64,000 nt of DNA from Bathynomus jamesi (GCA_023014485.1 JAJOZX010000194.1:388501-452500); one strand, 5' to 3'; counted from the stretch's first letter, positions 13,501 to 27,328 are shown. Notes: generated from the letters alone by a model not told the origin. Numbers and translations are program-made.

Positions 13501-16500
13501 TGTGCCCAAATTGTTCATTCTGACGAAGGTCAAGCTTTTCACTCCACCTTAGACCTACAGTTTAACGTGGAATCTGAACCACGCCCCATCAGCAGCCCAG
13601 CGTCTTAACCACTAGGCCACCTTGGGTACCCATTTATCTACCAACCACTTTCTTTATTGTGTGGAAGGATGAACAGCTGGGTTTTGCTGCATGCCAGCTG
13701 CCATTGGGTCTCAAACCCGGGGCCGATGGATTCGTAGTCAGTGATGCTAACCACTACACCACCGAGGCACCACATATATATATATATATATATAATAATA
13801 TATATATATGCATTCGAAAAGTTTCTCCGCAGTCAATGTGCTTGTCAAAAGTGTTTGACAACAAGTGTAGACAAGTTGCTCTGTGCCTACAAAATGGTGG
13901 AAAACACTTTCAACACGTGCCTTAAAATCAAAAGGTTGTGTAATAAAATCACTAAATCATGGTTGAATGAAAACATTGTCGTTTTTCAATTTCCTATGCG
14001 TTTAACATAGCACTGTGGAGAGACTTTTCGAACGCACTATATATATATATATATTATATTATATATATTTCAACTGCAAAGAACACGCAGTATAATTAAC
14101 GTAAAGAACGACACTTGTATAGAACAAACATTCTGCGCAAGATGAGGAGGGAGAACGAACAAATGAAAAAATGAGGTAACCACCCGGGAATTGAACCCAG
14201 GATCTTCCGATTGCCAGTCAGATATGATAACCACTACCCCATGGTCCTCACTCGATCAGAAGTCGTAATTCTCCTACATACACCCAGAAACCAATGCCCC
14301 GAGAGGGGCACCTCCCGCATGCCACACCTATATATACACATTTCAACTGCAAAGAACACGCAGTATAATTAACGTAAAGAACGACGCTTGTATAGGAGAA
14401 CATTCCATGCAAGATGAGGAGGGAGAACGAACAAATGAAAAAATGAGGTAACCATCCGGGAATTGAACCCGGGATCTTCCAATTGCCCACAGATATGATA
14501 ACCACTACACCATGGTCCTCACTCGATCAGAAGTTGCAATTCTCCTACATACACGCAGAGGTGCCCCCCTCAGGGCATTGGTTTCTGCATGTATGTAGGA
14601 GAATTACGACTTCTGATCGAGTGAGGACCATGGTGTAGTGGTTATCATATCTGACTGGCAATTGGAAGATCCCGGGTTCGATTCCCGGGTGGTTACCTCA
14701 TTTTTTAATTTGTTCGTTCTCCCTCCTCATCTTGCACGGAATGTTCTCCTATACAAGCGTCGTTCTTTACGTTAATTATACTGCATGTTCTTTGCAGTTG
14801 AAATGTATATATAGGTGCGGCATGCGGGAGGTGCCCCTCTCGGGGCATTGGTTTCTGCATGTATGTAGGAGAATTACGACTTCTGATCAAGTGAGGCCCA
14901 TGGTGTAGTGGTTATCATATCTGACCAGCAATCGGAAGATCCCGGGTTCGATTCCCGGGTGGTTACCTCATTTTTTCATTCTCCCTCCTCATCTTGCGTG
15001 GAATGTTCTCCTATACAAGCATTGTTCTTTACGTTTTATATATACAGGGCATCCCAAAAAAATGTATACACACTTTAACAGCTGATAGCTCAATTGATGT
15101 TTCTTTCTTTCCAAGTTAAACCCATTAGAATTAATAATGGCAGTCAGACTAAGCTTTGAACAAAGGAAATTCATTCTAAAATGCTACTGGAAGTGTGAAA
15201 ACGCAGTTGAAGTGCAAAGACAGTTTAGGAGGGAGTTTCAAACAGATCCACCAACGCGACTTACCATCACTCGAATTAGAGATAAGTTTGAAGCCGATGG
15301 AACTGTTCAGAATGTCCCCAAGAAGCGTTCCGGAAGACCACGGACATCGACAAGCCCCACAAAGCAAGAAAGAGTACTGGAAACGTATCACCAAAGTCCA
15401 AGAAAATCTGTGCTGCAAGCGAGTCGTGAGGTAGGAATTTCAGAATCGTCTGTCCAACGCATTTTGAAGCGCGGTCAATGGAAAAGTTACATTCCAAGAT
15501 TAGTCCATGCTATTAATGAAGATGATCCGGACCGAAGAGTGGAGTATTGCGAGTGGTACTTGGCACGATGTGGATGTGGATATAGATGTAGATTGGACGA
15601 AGGGGTTTCGTAGAATACCCTCCGCGTTCACCAGACCTCACACCACTAGACTTTTTTTTATGGGGATACTTAAAAGACAAAGTCTACGCTATAAAACCTG
15701 CAACAGTCGCTGAATTGAGAGTAGCCATTGAACGAGAATGCACACAAATACCAAATGAAATGTTTCGTGATGTTTGCGATTCCATTGCTTCGCGTTATCA
15801 GCAGTGCCTGGACCAGAATGGACGTCAGTTTGAAAACAGGCATTGACAAAACAATTAAATAATGTCTGTAGATTCTATTACATTTTGAAAATGAAATGTA
15901 TTTTAATAAACACTGCCTTTATAATTATTTAAAGTGTGTATACATTTTTTTGGGACGCCCTGTATATATATATATATATATATCAGTAGCTACATGATTA
16001 AAATAACCACAAAGGAAAATGAAAACACAAAAAAGTGCTCAAGCACTTTTGTCTAATTACATCCTCAGAAACACTAAAATTAACAATATTGAGACTATAC
16101 AGGGTGGGCGGAAAGTAGCTCCCTATTTTGGATTGGTAAAAAAATACGTATGTTATCCATTTATTTCAGAAGAAATATGAAAAGGTAGGCATACATGGTA
16201 GGTTTTCTCTAAAATTCAATGTGGGCTCCAACTCTTTCCACCAGCTTCTGGAGCCGCCCAGGAATGGCGTCCACTGACTTTAGCAGGAACTCCGGCGGGA
16301 TGGAGGACATGACTTCCCGAATTCGGTCCTCCAGTTCTTCCAATGTCCTCGGTTTGGTGCGGTAGACTTCTTCCTTTACCCACCCCCAAAGAAAGAAGTC
16401 GCACGGTTACCGCTGAAAAACGGCAGAATCGGTTCAGTGTAACGGTGTGGTGTGGTATGACCTCAGATCAGGTTGTGGGCCCGTTCCTTCTGCGCAACAC

Positions 16501-19500
16501 CATGAATGCTGAGCGGTACCTTGCTATGTTGCGAAACGAGGTCTGGCCGGTTGTCAGCACATGGGAGAACATCGACGATCTGATATTTATGCAAGATGGC
16601 GCCCCTCCGCACTTCGCTCTTGTTGTCCGTGAGTGGCTGGATGCCCACTTCCCTGGGCGTTGGATGGGTCGTCGTGGTCCACATCAGTGGCCAGCCAGGA
16701 GCCCCGACTTGACACCGTGCGACTTCTTTCTTTGGGGGTGGGTAAAGGAAGAAGTCTACCGCACCAAACCGAGGACATTGGAAGAACTGGAGGACCGAAT
16801 TCGGGAAGTCATGTCCTCCATCCCGCCGGAGTTCCTGCTAAAGTCAGTGGACACCATTCCTGGGCGGCTCCAAAAGCTGGTGGAAAGAGTTGGAGCCCAC
16901 ATTGAATTTTAGAGAAAACCTACCATGTATGCCTACCTTTTCATATTATTTCTTCTGAAATAAATGGATAATATACGTATTTTTTTACCAATCCAAAATA
17001 GGGAGCTACTTTCCGCCCACCCTGTATATAGATCACAAAGAAAAAACAAATATGATTGATGAAGAAAATATTTTAGGAGCAGCATACAATTCGCATGGAA
17101 TATCTACCAGAGTTTTAGCACCTTGCTCTTCTTATCTAAATCTGTTCTGAATGAATTCAAAATAACAGGATCAAACAAAAAAAGGCCCTGGCTAAGGTTG
17201 AAATTTTTTGCAAAGTGAATAATGGCAGACTCAAGAATGTTTCTATTAACAAAGTTGCTTGAAGAATTATTCCAATCAATACAATTGGCCAACTTTGACA
17301 AATGGACAAGAAGGGCATTGGACAACTGTCCCATTCTAGTAGAATATTTTCTTTAATGTTGCTCCATGCTCTTAGGACTGCCAGTCCAGAGCATGGATGC
17401 TGAGTTAGAAAAACTCAACAATATTGTAAGTGATTTGTGTTACCTACCTGCAGGGGTGGCAAAAATATTTTTCTTTCTGGGACCACAAAAGAAAATAAAA
17501 AAATATTCTGCTAGTGGTTACAGTATAATCTTGTGATGTGTACTTGATAAGACCAGTTCAGACAGTACATAATGTAAGTAGTGTTATAAAATAGGTCTTT
17601 CCTTCATTTTGGTTATGAGAGGACCAAATTAGTGGTATGTTTTGAACCAATAGTATGTTTTATCCATGGTATATTACAACAGTATTATATTGTAACTTTA
17701 TGAAGAAACTAAAATTTAAATAAACAGAACATAATAGATACTAATGTCAAAATCACACACTCTTCAGAGTTATTTAGATAAGCATTGTTTGCAGCAAACA
17801 ATTATTCCATAAATTTAAGTTTGCTTTTCTCATTCAACATTCTGTGTAGCACCTTTGAGCCACCATCAAACTGCGGTTCTGTAAAAGTGTCAACCCTGGA
17901 TTGACTTCTAGTATCAATCCATTGCCTTCTCTACAACAATGTCAATTCTCTAAACTAGGACCATTCACAACAAAAAATTTATCATTGATGTTGTTCTCTG
18001 CCATGTTTCTGTTGCTGTCAAAATGGTTTTCATATTTTGTCACCAGAGACTCCAAAAGTGACTCGCAAGACTGACACAAGAAACAGCCATAGCTTGCATC
18101 ACCATTTCAACTCCTACAAAAACTACTTCAACTGGGTCAAAGAACTTTTTGATCAGGTCTTTGGGATCAGTGGGCTTTAGCTCATCCAACTTAAATTTCT
18201 CAGTCAACTTTTCTAATCTTCTCAGAAACTCTGTTTATTGTCTCCTGAGGTCATCCTCAGGCAAGCTCAACAATGATCTAATAGGCATCTCTTTAATTGC
18301 CTGCATAAATTTAGAAAATTCTGTCACTGCAGCCCTGATGTAACCACCATCTGACTGGTGCAGTTTGATGGATAAAGTTGGCAAATCAAGGATTATCTTT
18401 GTCAATCTGATGATAGCTACCTATAGACTCTACATCATAAATTTGTTTTGAGTCCTCTGTGCAGCTTTTTAATGAGGGAGAAATTAGCCATCTGACTTTT
18501 TCTCTACATCAACTCCTTAGTTGATGCCTTGTCTCACTCTGTAGGCCAGCTGCCTGAATTCCATGCTCTGAAATTAAAGGGATGCCTCTTATTTCATTTT
18601 TTTCCACCAGACTTTTTTTTATCTCCATGATTCAGTAGCCAGAGAAATCTTTGCTTTTTGTCAGGGATAGCTAGAGAATCAAACTTGCTGGGATTTGACA
18701 GGCATTGAGCAATTTTTTTTCAAACTGGTCCACAGCTTTAATAAAAAGCTCATACCTTTGATGTAGTAAAAGATGAACCATTTGGGCTATATTAACCACA
18801 GCACCAAACTGTCCAGAGGCATCTGCTAGTCCAGATAAGTTTAGAAGGAAATGAACATTCAGAGTTTTCCCTTTTAATTCCTTGCTTTATCACCTTTCTT
18901 TCTTAGTCTTGAATTTGCAGGCTCCTGGCCACTATGATTTCTAACTGCATCAATGATTTGATCTTCCAGCAAGTCATTATAGCAGGAAACTCATGGTGTA
19001 TATTGGTGTACACTTGTCTCCTGCTATTAGCAAACCTGTCTCAGAGAAGCCAACGAAGCTCTATAGATGCAATTTTCAAAGTGATCTGGCTTCTTGTAAC
19101 TGGCTTCTTGTAACTGGCTTCTTGTAACTGGCTTCTTGTAACTGGCTTCTTGTAACTGGCTTCTTGTAACTGGCTTCTTGTAACTGGCTTCTTGTAACTG
19201 GCTTCTTGTAACTGGCTTCTTGTAACTGGCTTCTTGTAACTGGCTTCTTGTAACTGGCTTCTTGTAACTGGCTTCTTGTAACTGGCTTCTTGTAACTGGC
19301 TTCTTGTAACTGGCTTCTTGTAACTGGCTTCTTGTAACTGGCTTCTTGTAACTGGCTTCTTGTAACTGGCTTCTTGTAACTGGCTTCTTGTAACTGGCTT
19401 CTTGTAACTGGCTTCTTGTAACTGGCTTCTTGTAACTGGCTTCTTGTAACTGGCTTCTTGTAACTGGCTTCTTGTAACTGGCTTCTTGTAACTGGCTTCT

Positions 19501-22500
19501 TGTAACTGGCTTCTTGTAACTGGCTTCTTGTAACTGGCTTCTTGTAACTGGCTTCTTGTAACTGGCTTCTTGTAACTGGCTTCTTGTAACTGGCTTCTTG
19601 TAACTGGCTTCTTGTAACTGGCTTCTTGTAACTGGCTTCTTGTAACTGGCTTCCCAATTAAACATTGTAAAAATTTATTAACAGATATGCATTTGTAACA
19701 ACCCATGCAAATTCTTGTTTTTTGCACAAATGTGTTCCCACAAGGCCACTTTTGTGCAGAGTATCACAGCTGTACAGAATATCCCCTTCCTGTAACCTAT
19801 ACTTGGCACTGAAACATTGTTGAATTCCAATGTGAGAGTAAACACCATCAGAAATGGTGCTTTCAATCTGACAGCCATCTACACCCAACTCATCAAAACC
19901 ATGCTTTATGTTACTGGATAATGCAAAAGTGTCATTTCCATGTTTAACAATTGGCTGTCTAAAACTGATAACTTCAAGCCAATTTTCATCACCTGAAGCA
20001 ATAGTTACACCAAGAAATTGCCTTGAGCTATGTTTGTATGTAGCTTTGTCAGCAGATAATGCTAGTGGGGGGCCTGTGACCAGTTTGCTGGTAAGAAAGT
20101 TCCTCATTCTGGTCTGTTACTCTTTGGTGACATGAGGTAGGAAGGCAGCTGGGAATTTCCTAGTGACTAAGCTGGCCAACATTTGCTTCTGCTTGCTTTA
20201 AAATTAAAATGTCATCTTCACAGTCTGTGTATGGAGAACCTTTTGGGTAAAGTTTTAAGCAAAGGCACCCAAGATTCATTCCAGCCTCATGGTTTTTGGT
20301 TTTCTTTCTTTCAGCTGCTTTTTTCTTCTCTATTTCTCACTTAATATTGTCAATATGTGCTTGAGACTGCTTAATGTGCCTTTTGACACGTTTCTTGAGA
20401 TTCCTAAATTTGCCTGAGAGATTTTAATCAGATGCAAATATTAGGCCAATCAATTTGTGATATATGAAAACCCATCAATGATAAATTGTCAGTGTTAACA
20501 GCTGTGCAAACAGAACAGGATAATTCGTCTTTTTCTTCACCAAATTTAAATCCAGCCAACTCTATCTCCTTCATTGATCTTGCTAAGGTTACCTCAGCAA
20601 TTAAATTTTCTACCGTTTCATCTAGGATGACATCCTCTCAGCAGGTTTTGCAGCTTTTTCATTGGCTTTTACAATTTTCTCAACATTCTCTTTTAAGAAA
20701 CTTATATCATGAACAATCCCATCAAGTGTCACATTGCCAATGCAAGGAAGCACACAAGAAGGTCTATTCTCAATGTCAGGGACAATTGGAGTAAAAGAAT
20801 CCCCAAGTCTGGTTTGGAGGTTATCATCATTCTCACTTACAGCACCATCATTGATTGGATATTCTCTGTCAGTATCAGTGACAGGAGTAGAAGCCTCAAA
20901 TGTTTTAGAATGTTTTTTGTTTAACTCTCCTGGTACTGTTTCTTCACTTGAAGGTCTCTTCTGATTTGACATTTGTCTAGGCCTAGTAAAGAAGCTGAAC
21001 TTTGTTTGACCATGAGGAGACAAATCTAAGGGATCCTCTTCTGGATGCCTATCAATCAAATGCTGGTGATAATTCTTTGCCAAAATCTCAACCCCACACT
21101 CTTTGACTCAAAATATTATGCACGTTTCACTTTTAAAATATTTCTTCAAACATTTCTCCATATTTGTGTGTAACTTGTGAATGTTGTGACCAAAATGAAA
21201 ATGAGGCTGTTTCAAAATTACACTCATTTACACAGTGACATCAGTGACAAAGATTCTAAAACCATTTGTAACACCTGCTCTTTGTTTACATTTAGGATTG
21301 TGTTTACTGTGCCATTTATGTCAATTCCTGGAGTTATCAGCTAGAGACTAATTTCTAATAATTTGTTGTTAAAAAAAAGTTTCCAGTCAATAGTGTTGCT
21401 TCTTACAAATCAGTACAACAATGTCATCCAATATTCATAGCCTAATACTTATTTTGACAGACATCAGAAGAGGATGATAGCTATGAAGATGCCTTGAGCC
21501 TACTAGAACATCAATGGTAAGAGTTTAATTTTCAATAATGCAACCCCAAAACATTGAATTTTAATATACCAGTTTGCATTTACAGACTTAAGTCAATATT
21601 GGTCTTTGAACAAATTTCAGTGTAATAACATGGTCCTTTATATCAAATGTCAAATGAGTCTAGTGCTTAGCTCATATGACATTATAATTGAGATTCTAAG
21701 ATTCAACTAATTTTTCACTATACCAGATAAAGTACCTACAGTACATGGGGATCCCCATATGGCAACATCATTCAACAAAACTCATCATCTGGCAACTGAC
21801 AAGGGGGGTTTAGGTTAGAAAACAGCCAACATTAATGGATTAACATTAAAAATCTGCATGATTTTGGTGGTAAAGCTGAGGAATTATGTCATAATGCATA
21901 TACTTGCTGCTTCAATCAGTTAGACCATGCTTTCAATTTAAAAAAATAAGATTTATTAATTTGCCTTTTTTAAACTGCTTCTCCCTTTGTCCCTAAAATT
22001 TTGTTTATAGGCCTATCCAGGGTTTCGGAGCCGGAGCCAGAGTCGGTGGAGCCAGTGAATTTTGCTTACCTGGAGCTGGAGCCGGAGCCAGAAACCTTGA
22101 AAATACGGCTCCATGGTCTGGCTCCGGGCGATATATTGCTACCTAAATTGTTATTTGTTAAATATAGGTTTAGTTGCAAATTATAATTCTTGTAATATAT
22201 TACGAAAAATGGTACCATAGGATTCTTGGATTTTATGGAGGTGTGGGAGTTGCAGGAATAATCTGCAAATTTCCATTTTTTAACCATTAAATATTTGGGA
22301 AGATTTGTCTTAACAACACTTAATTATATAGGTAAAATTTTTTTATGGCGGTGGAGACCTTAGGTAGGTAGGTACTAACTATTTATCTAAGTAGGTAACT
22401 ACCTAGATACATACCTAGTAAGGTTGGTCCTTCTGACTTGGATTGAACTATTTTTATTTTTAGGTCAATTATCTTGTATTGCTAAATTTTTTTTTCAGAT

Positions 22501-25500
22501 TCTTTGTAATTTGTACTTGATTCTTTAATTATAATTATCAGTCTATGACCCTTCATAATGGATAGAGATTCAATAAAGAAGTCTGATATATTCAAGTATT
22601 TTACTGAAAGTTCAGATAAGAAACACTATGTTTGTATTTGTGAAGTTTCTGATGCTTCGGGAAATATTTCAACGTGTGGAACTAAAATTACCAAGCTCAA
22701 AGCAAAAAGCCTGATGTCTCCTCAAGAGCATATAATTTGAAAAACACTTGAGTCGATTACATCCTGAAATATCAAAAATGATGAAGAAAAGAAGCAAATG
22801 CTTGAGCTTTCAAGACCCAGTACTTCTGCCAGTTCAAAAACTAAAGCAAACCAGCAAAACATTACTAAATTTTTGATGTCTCAAAAAGTCACTATCTCAA
22901 TGACTACAGATAATTTTAAAAATAGCATAATTGAGTTAGTTGTTAAAGATTCTATGCCTCTATCTATGTTTGAAAAGCCAGCTATGCGCAGTCTACTAGA
23001 AGAAATGGCTCAGAAATTCAAGATTAGTTTAGATAAAGACAATATCCATCATTTAGTGATAGAAAAATCAAAAGAAGAAAAATTTGCTCTCAAAGAGCAA
23101 TTAAAAGGGCGCTTCATATATTTAAAAGTTGATGGTTGCACACGAATACGGACACATTATTTTGCCATCAATGTCCGATTTATTGATGATGATAATAAAA
23201 TCCTCACCCGCACTATAGCAGTAAAAGATACACATGCTCAGCAAACTAGTGACTACCTGCATGATCTAATTATGAGAACTCTGGAAGAGTACGGCATACC
23301 GAAAGAATTTGTGCTCTGCATTGTCAGTGATAATGCATCAAATATGATTAAAACTGTTGAGAAGTTGAATGATAATCAAGAGGCAACTTCAGAAGATGAT
23401 ATACAAACATTTGGTGAACATCATGATGATTCAACAGACACTCAGGAAGTGGCATCTTGTGTAGAAGAAATTGACAGTATTGTATCTGAAATTTCACACT
23501 TCTCCAGAATCAACCACATGCGTTGTGGTGCACATACCTTGCAACTTGCTATTTGCGATGATTGAGAGATAAACATGCTACCTCTCTCATAGGTAAGTTG
23601 AGACAGGTTGTAGTAGCAGCAAGAAACCCAAAAGTGGAAGAAATAATTAAAAGACGTGCAGGCAAGGTTGCTATTTTAGATCAACCTACTCGATGGGGCA
23701 GCACTTATTTAATGATAGAGCACTTATTAGAATTAAAACCTGTACTCTTGGACATGGCAAATTCAAATGTGAATCTTTCAGAAATAATGTGGGAACAAGC
23801 AAGAAGATTGGAAAGAGTACTGTGCCAGCCATATATAGTAACAAAAAAAATTCAAAGTGAAGATTTGACTCCCGGTCAATTTTTGAAAGAGTGGAAATCT
23901 TTGATGTATTTTCTTTCCAAGATAGAAGGCACCATAGCTGATGACATTAAAAGTTCCATGAAAGGAGAGAAAATATTTTACTTGATAATGAAGTATTGCT
24001 TGCTGCTGTTTATATAGATCCTAGATATAGATGCTTATTAACATCTGAACAGGTAGTTAAAGCCAAGGATGCCCTATGCAATATAGCAATCAGAATGAAA
24101 AGTAACCTAGACCTTTCAAATAAAGTCTCTCTATTAAGAGAGGAATGTGGAACCGAGATTATTGCATCATCATCAAATTCATCATCTCCTTCCACCACTT
24201 CTGATGTCAGCGAGTTTGATTTTGAAAAAATTATTGATATTCAACATGGTAAGAAATCAAAATGTCCTCGTTTAGAAAGTGAACTAATACCACCTCTCAG
24301 TCCAATGTGTACCCTCAAATTGCAAGTTGAGGAATCTTTTCCTGAGATTGAAAAATTTGACCGTTCGTCAAAACTGTCTTTTGAACAAGTAATAGAAAGG
24401 TATCCTAAAGTTATAAGAGATGTTGCAAATCTTCTAGTAGCTATGCCTTCAACACAAGTCAGTATTGAACGGCTATTTTCAGCACTGAAAATTTTAAAAT
24501 CTGATTTAAGGGCACGTATGAAAGAAGATATTGTTGAGGCTATGTTATTTTTAAGAACAAATGTTTATAAGTAAACTTAGATAAATAATTTTAATTCATA
24601 ATTTTTTTTATGGAAACAGATTTACAAGGAGAATATCTTGATTTTATGTTTAAAAATTAGTTTCCTACCTTAGCTACATTAGTAAAAATTTCTGCAAAAG
24701 TTATTATTTTGCTTTCATTTTTTAATACAAGGAGTATTATGATTTATGATACTGTAAATGTATCATTGAATTTGCAAACTTTTTAATTTTTTAATATGTA
24801 GTTTGAACTTTAAAGATAAAGTCTGATTTAAGGTTACACTTAAAAAAATATAATTGAGGCCATCTTGTTTTAAAAAAAAAAAATTATAAATAAACTTAGT
24901 AATTTTCATTTTCAATTATTTTAAGGAAACAGATTTACAAGAAGAATATCTTGATTTTATGTTTAAAATTAGTTTGATTATACCTTAGCTAGAATAAAAA
25001 AAATTTTGCATTAGTTTTCATTTGTTAATCCAAGGAGTAGTATTGATTTTATAAGCGTAGGGTAAATGATTTTGTAAATTTTCTTTTATAATATGTATTA
25101 GTAGTTTGAACTTTGACTTTTAGTTGAATTGCTTTTGTTAATTAAATTACAAAACTTTTTGACTAAAAGAAAATCTCTTTTTAAGTAAATAATATAACCT
25201 ATTAAAAATTTAAAAACTGAATTTTTTGAAATATTCAGCTCTTTTTCAAGCCAAGTTGGCTTTCATGAAGCTTTCAAGTTTCAACACTTAAAAAAAGATG
25301 CATATATTATCTCAGAAAGTTTGATTGTTACTATTTTCCATACGAGAATTCTTAAGTTTGAACTTTGAACTAATTAGGAGGCAAGTTTCTCTAATTTATA
25401 TAAGCTACCATTGTTAATAAATATTTAATATCATTTAGTTTTCATCATTTTCCTTTAGTTATTTAAATAACTTCATTCTATCATTATATTTGCCTAATTT

Positions 25501-27294
25501 AAAATCATAAGAAATTTAAATTTTGAGTATTAAAGTGATTTAATAATAAAATATTTTTGTGCAATATTTTAAATTGGACAATTAGTTATATAAATCTAGA
25601 TATTTATTTTATAATTAACAGAATTTACTATAAAAGAGCCGGAGCCAGACTGTAAAAAATTTCTGCTCCGGAGCCGGAGTCGGAGCCAGAAGTTTTTTTA
25701 CAGCTCCGAAACCCTGGGCCTATCCCCCTTTTTCTGTTAAGTTTCTTCCTTTTCCCTTTTCTTTCCTCCTTTTTAAGTTTCTTCATTTCTTTCTTTTCCT
25801 TTCTTTTCACCCCTTTCTTCCTTTTTCCTTCTCCTTTTTCTTTCTGCAGACCTGAAAAACTTTCTGGGACCAATGGTCCGATATTTTTTCCACCACAACC
25901 CACCTGCTTTTTTGCACTCTTGTCTTTAGTCAAAATGAACTTTTTTATTGTGTGAATAATAACTATCACACTTTCTTGAATAATATTTTAGTACTTCCGC
26001 TTTTCCCAAACTTTTTCAGTATTGCTAATATACTTAAACTTTTGAATATTAATGTAATATTTTCATATGACAATATTGTGAAAAATGTTATAATAAAGAA
26101 TAGTCATACAACAATTCAGGCATTATCTATAAAATTGATTGTAAACAATGGATTTCTTTTACAATGGACAGATGGGAAAAGATTTGAACGTGTGTGTAAA
26201 ACAAAACCAATATTTTGTTAGAATGAGACAGTCATTCAATGGCCTTTCTGTCCACTTGTCAGAGTTGTCCTATTGTACTGATTGGAATAATTCTTCAATT
26301 TTGTTTTACTCGAGCAACATTGTTAATAGAAACATTCTTGAGTTGCCATTATTCAACTTGCAAACAACTTCAACCTTAGCCATGGCCTTTTTTTCACTTG
26401 ATCCTGTTATTTTGAATTCATTCAGAACAGATTTAGATAAGAGCAGCAAGGTGCTAAAACTCTGGTAGCTATTCCATGTGAATTGTATGCTCTTAAAATA
26501 TTTTCTGCACCAATCATTTTTTTTCTTTGTGAGCGATATATAGTCTCAATCTTATTAATTTTAGTGTTCCTGAGGAATATCCTCAGATGAAAGCACTTGA
26601 GCACTATTTCATGTTTTCATTTTCCTCTGTGGTTATTTTCATCATAAATATTATTCGTGTGTTACAGCTTATTCACAAGTGTAGTAAAAGAATTTTCCCA
26701 AAACCTTTAAACAAAAGTGATAGGCCTAATTTTATTGGTCAATTCTCAAAACTTCTAAACTATTCTAATAAAGAATGAAATCTATCCAAATGAACTAATT
26801 TTGAACTAATTTTAAGGACATGTGTGGCTATGAAAATGTCATGCCTAACTCAAACTGTTCCCTTCTTATGAAGGGAAGTCTTATATAAAACAATTTTAAT
26901 TACTTACAGCACCACAAGTAACAATGCGATTGGTTTTTGGAGCCCAATCAATGCCAGTCACCCGGAAATCATGACCCTGCAGTGTTTCTTCCAACTTCCA
27001 CTCTTTTCCTATTCTAGCATAAATGTTGACTTCACTATTGTTTAAGCTCAATGCAACTTCTGGAATGAAAATAAATACAAGTTTTTTACACCTGTACTTA
27101 ATTTTAATCTAAAATTGATGACAAGCTGTTTATAATCACAACCTAAAATTAAAGACTACACAATACAATGCTGGCTGACTGTACTCTTATTAGCTGGGAG
27201 ATGCCACAATGGCTAATAATTACACCTAGACTGCATCAATTTTTTTTACATTAGTTACTGTAACCAGTTTATCTAGGCCAGAGGTTCCCAACCA

Positions 27295-27328
<34 letters not shown>

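Larger units (their letters stand above)
14070..15035. repeat. Inverted cluster of four tRNA-containing repeat units
   Basis: A unit of roughly 270 bp occurs twice on each side of a centre near 14565, with opposite orientation on the two sides. Each unit has a 77-bp tRNA-like core, a GC-rich patch around the GGGGCATTGG motif, and a flank containing TTCAACTGCAAAGAACA and GATGAGGAGGGAGAACGA. The rightmost flank is cut by the mariner at 15045. Confidence 0.8.
15990..17345 (-). pseudogene. Penelope-like element, GIY-YIG endonuclease end, interrupted by a mariner
   Basis: Minus strand 17334-17104 encodes [19 protein letters not shown], then [13 protein letters not shown] and NFNLSQG. This is the second half of the GIY-YIG endonuclease that follows the reverse transcriptase in Penelope-like elements. 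The copy at 26100-26640 holds the first half as well. Non-coding 3' sequence continues to about 15990 and is split by the TA insertion at 16100-17024. Confidence 0.7.

Noticed and set aside
14623..14969. Functional tRNA genes
   Set aside because: Acceptor stems pair poorly and the same cores are embedded in a longer repeated unit, so I call them tRNA-like repeats.
16216..16404. Minus-strand frame identical to part of 16633-16905
   Set aside because: It is the inverted arm of the foldback mariner, read in the non-coding frame.
19087..19646. Possible CRISPR array or repeat protein gene
   Set aside because: No spacers, 14-bp unit, eukaryotic intron context.
19027..19727. Three overlapping open frames of about 200 residues
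   Set aside because: By-products of the 14-bp minisatellite, which is open in every minus frame.
22370..22440. TAGGTAGGTA-type stretch as a regulatory array
   Set aside because: Short, imperfect and inside a hAT; simple-sequence drift is sufficient.
17451..25910. One large hAT with ends CAGGGGTGGC at 17451 and a CCACC..CACCTG block near 25900
   Set aside because: The two ends align only with large gaps and no 8-bp duplication is visible.
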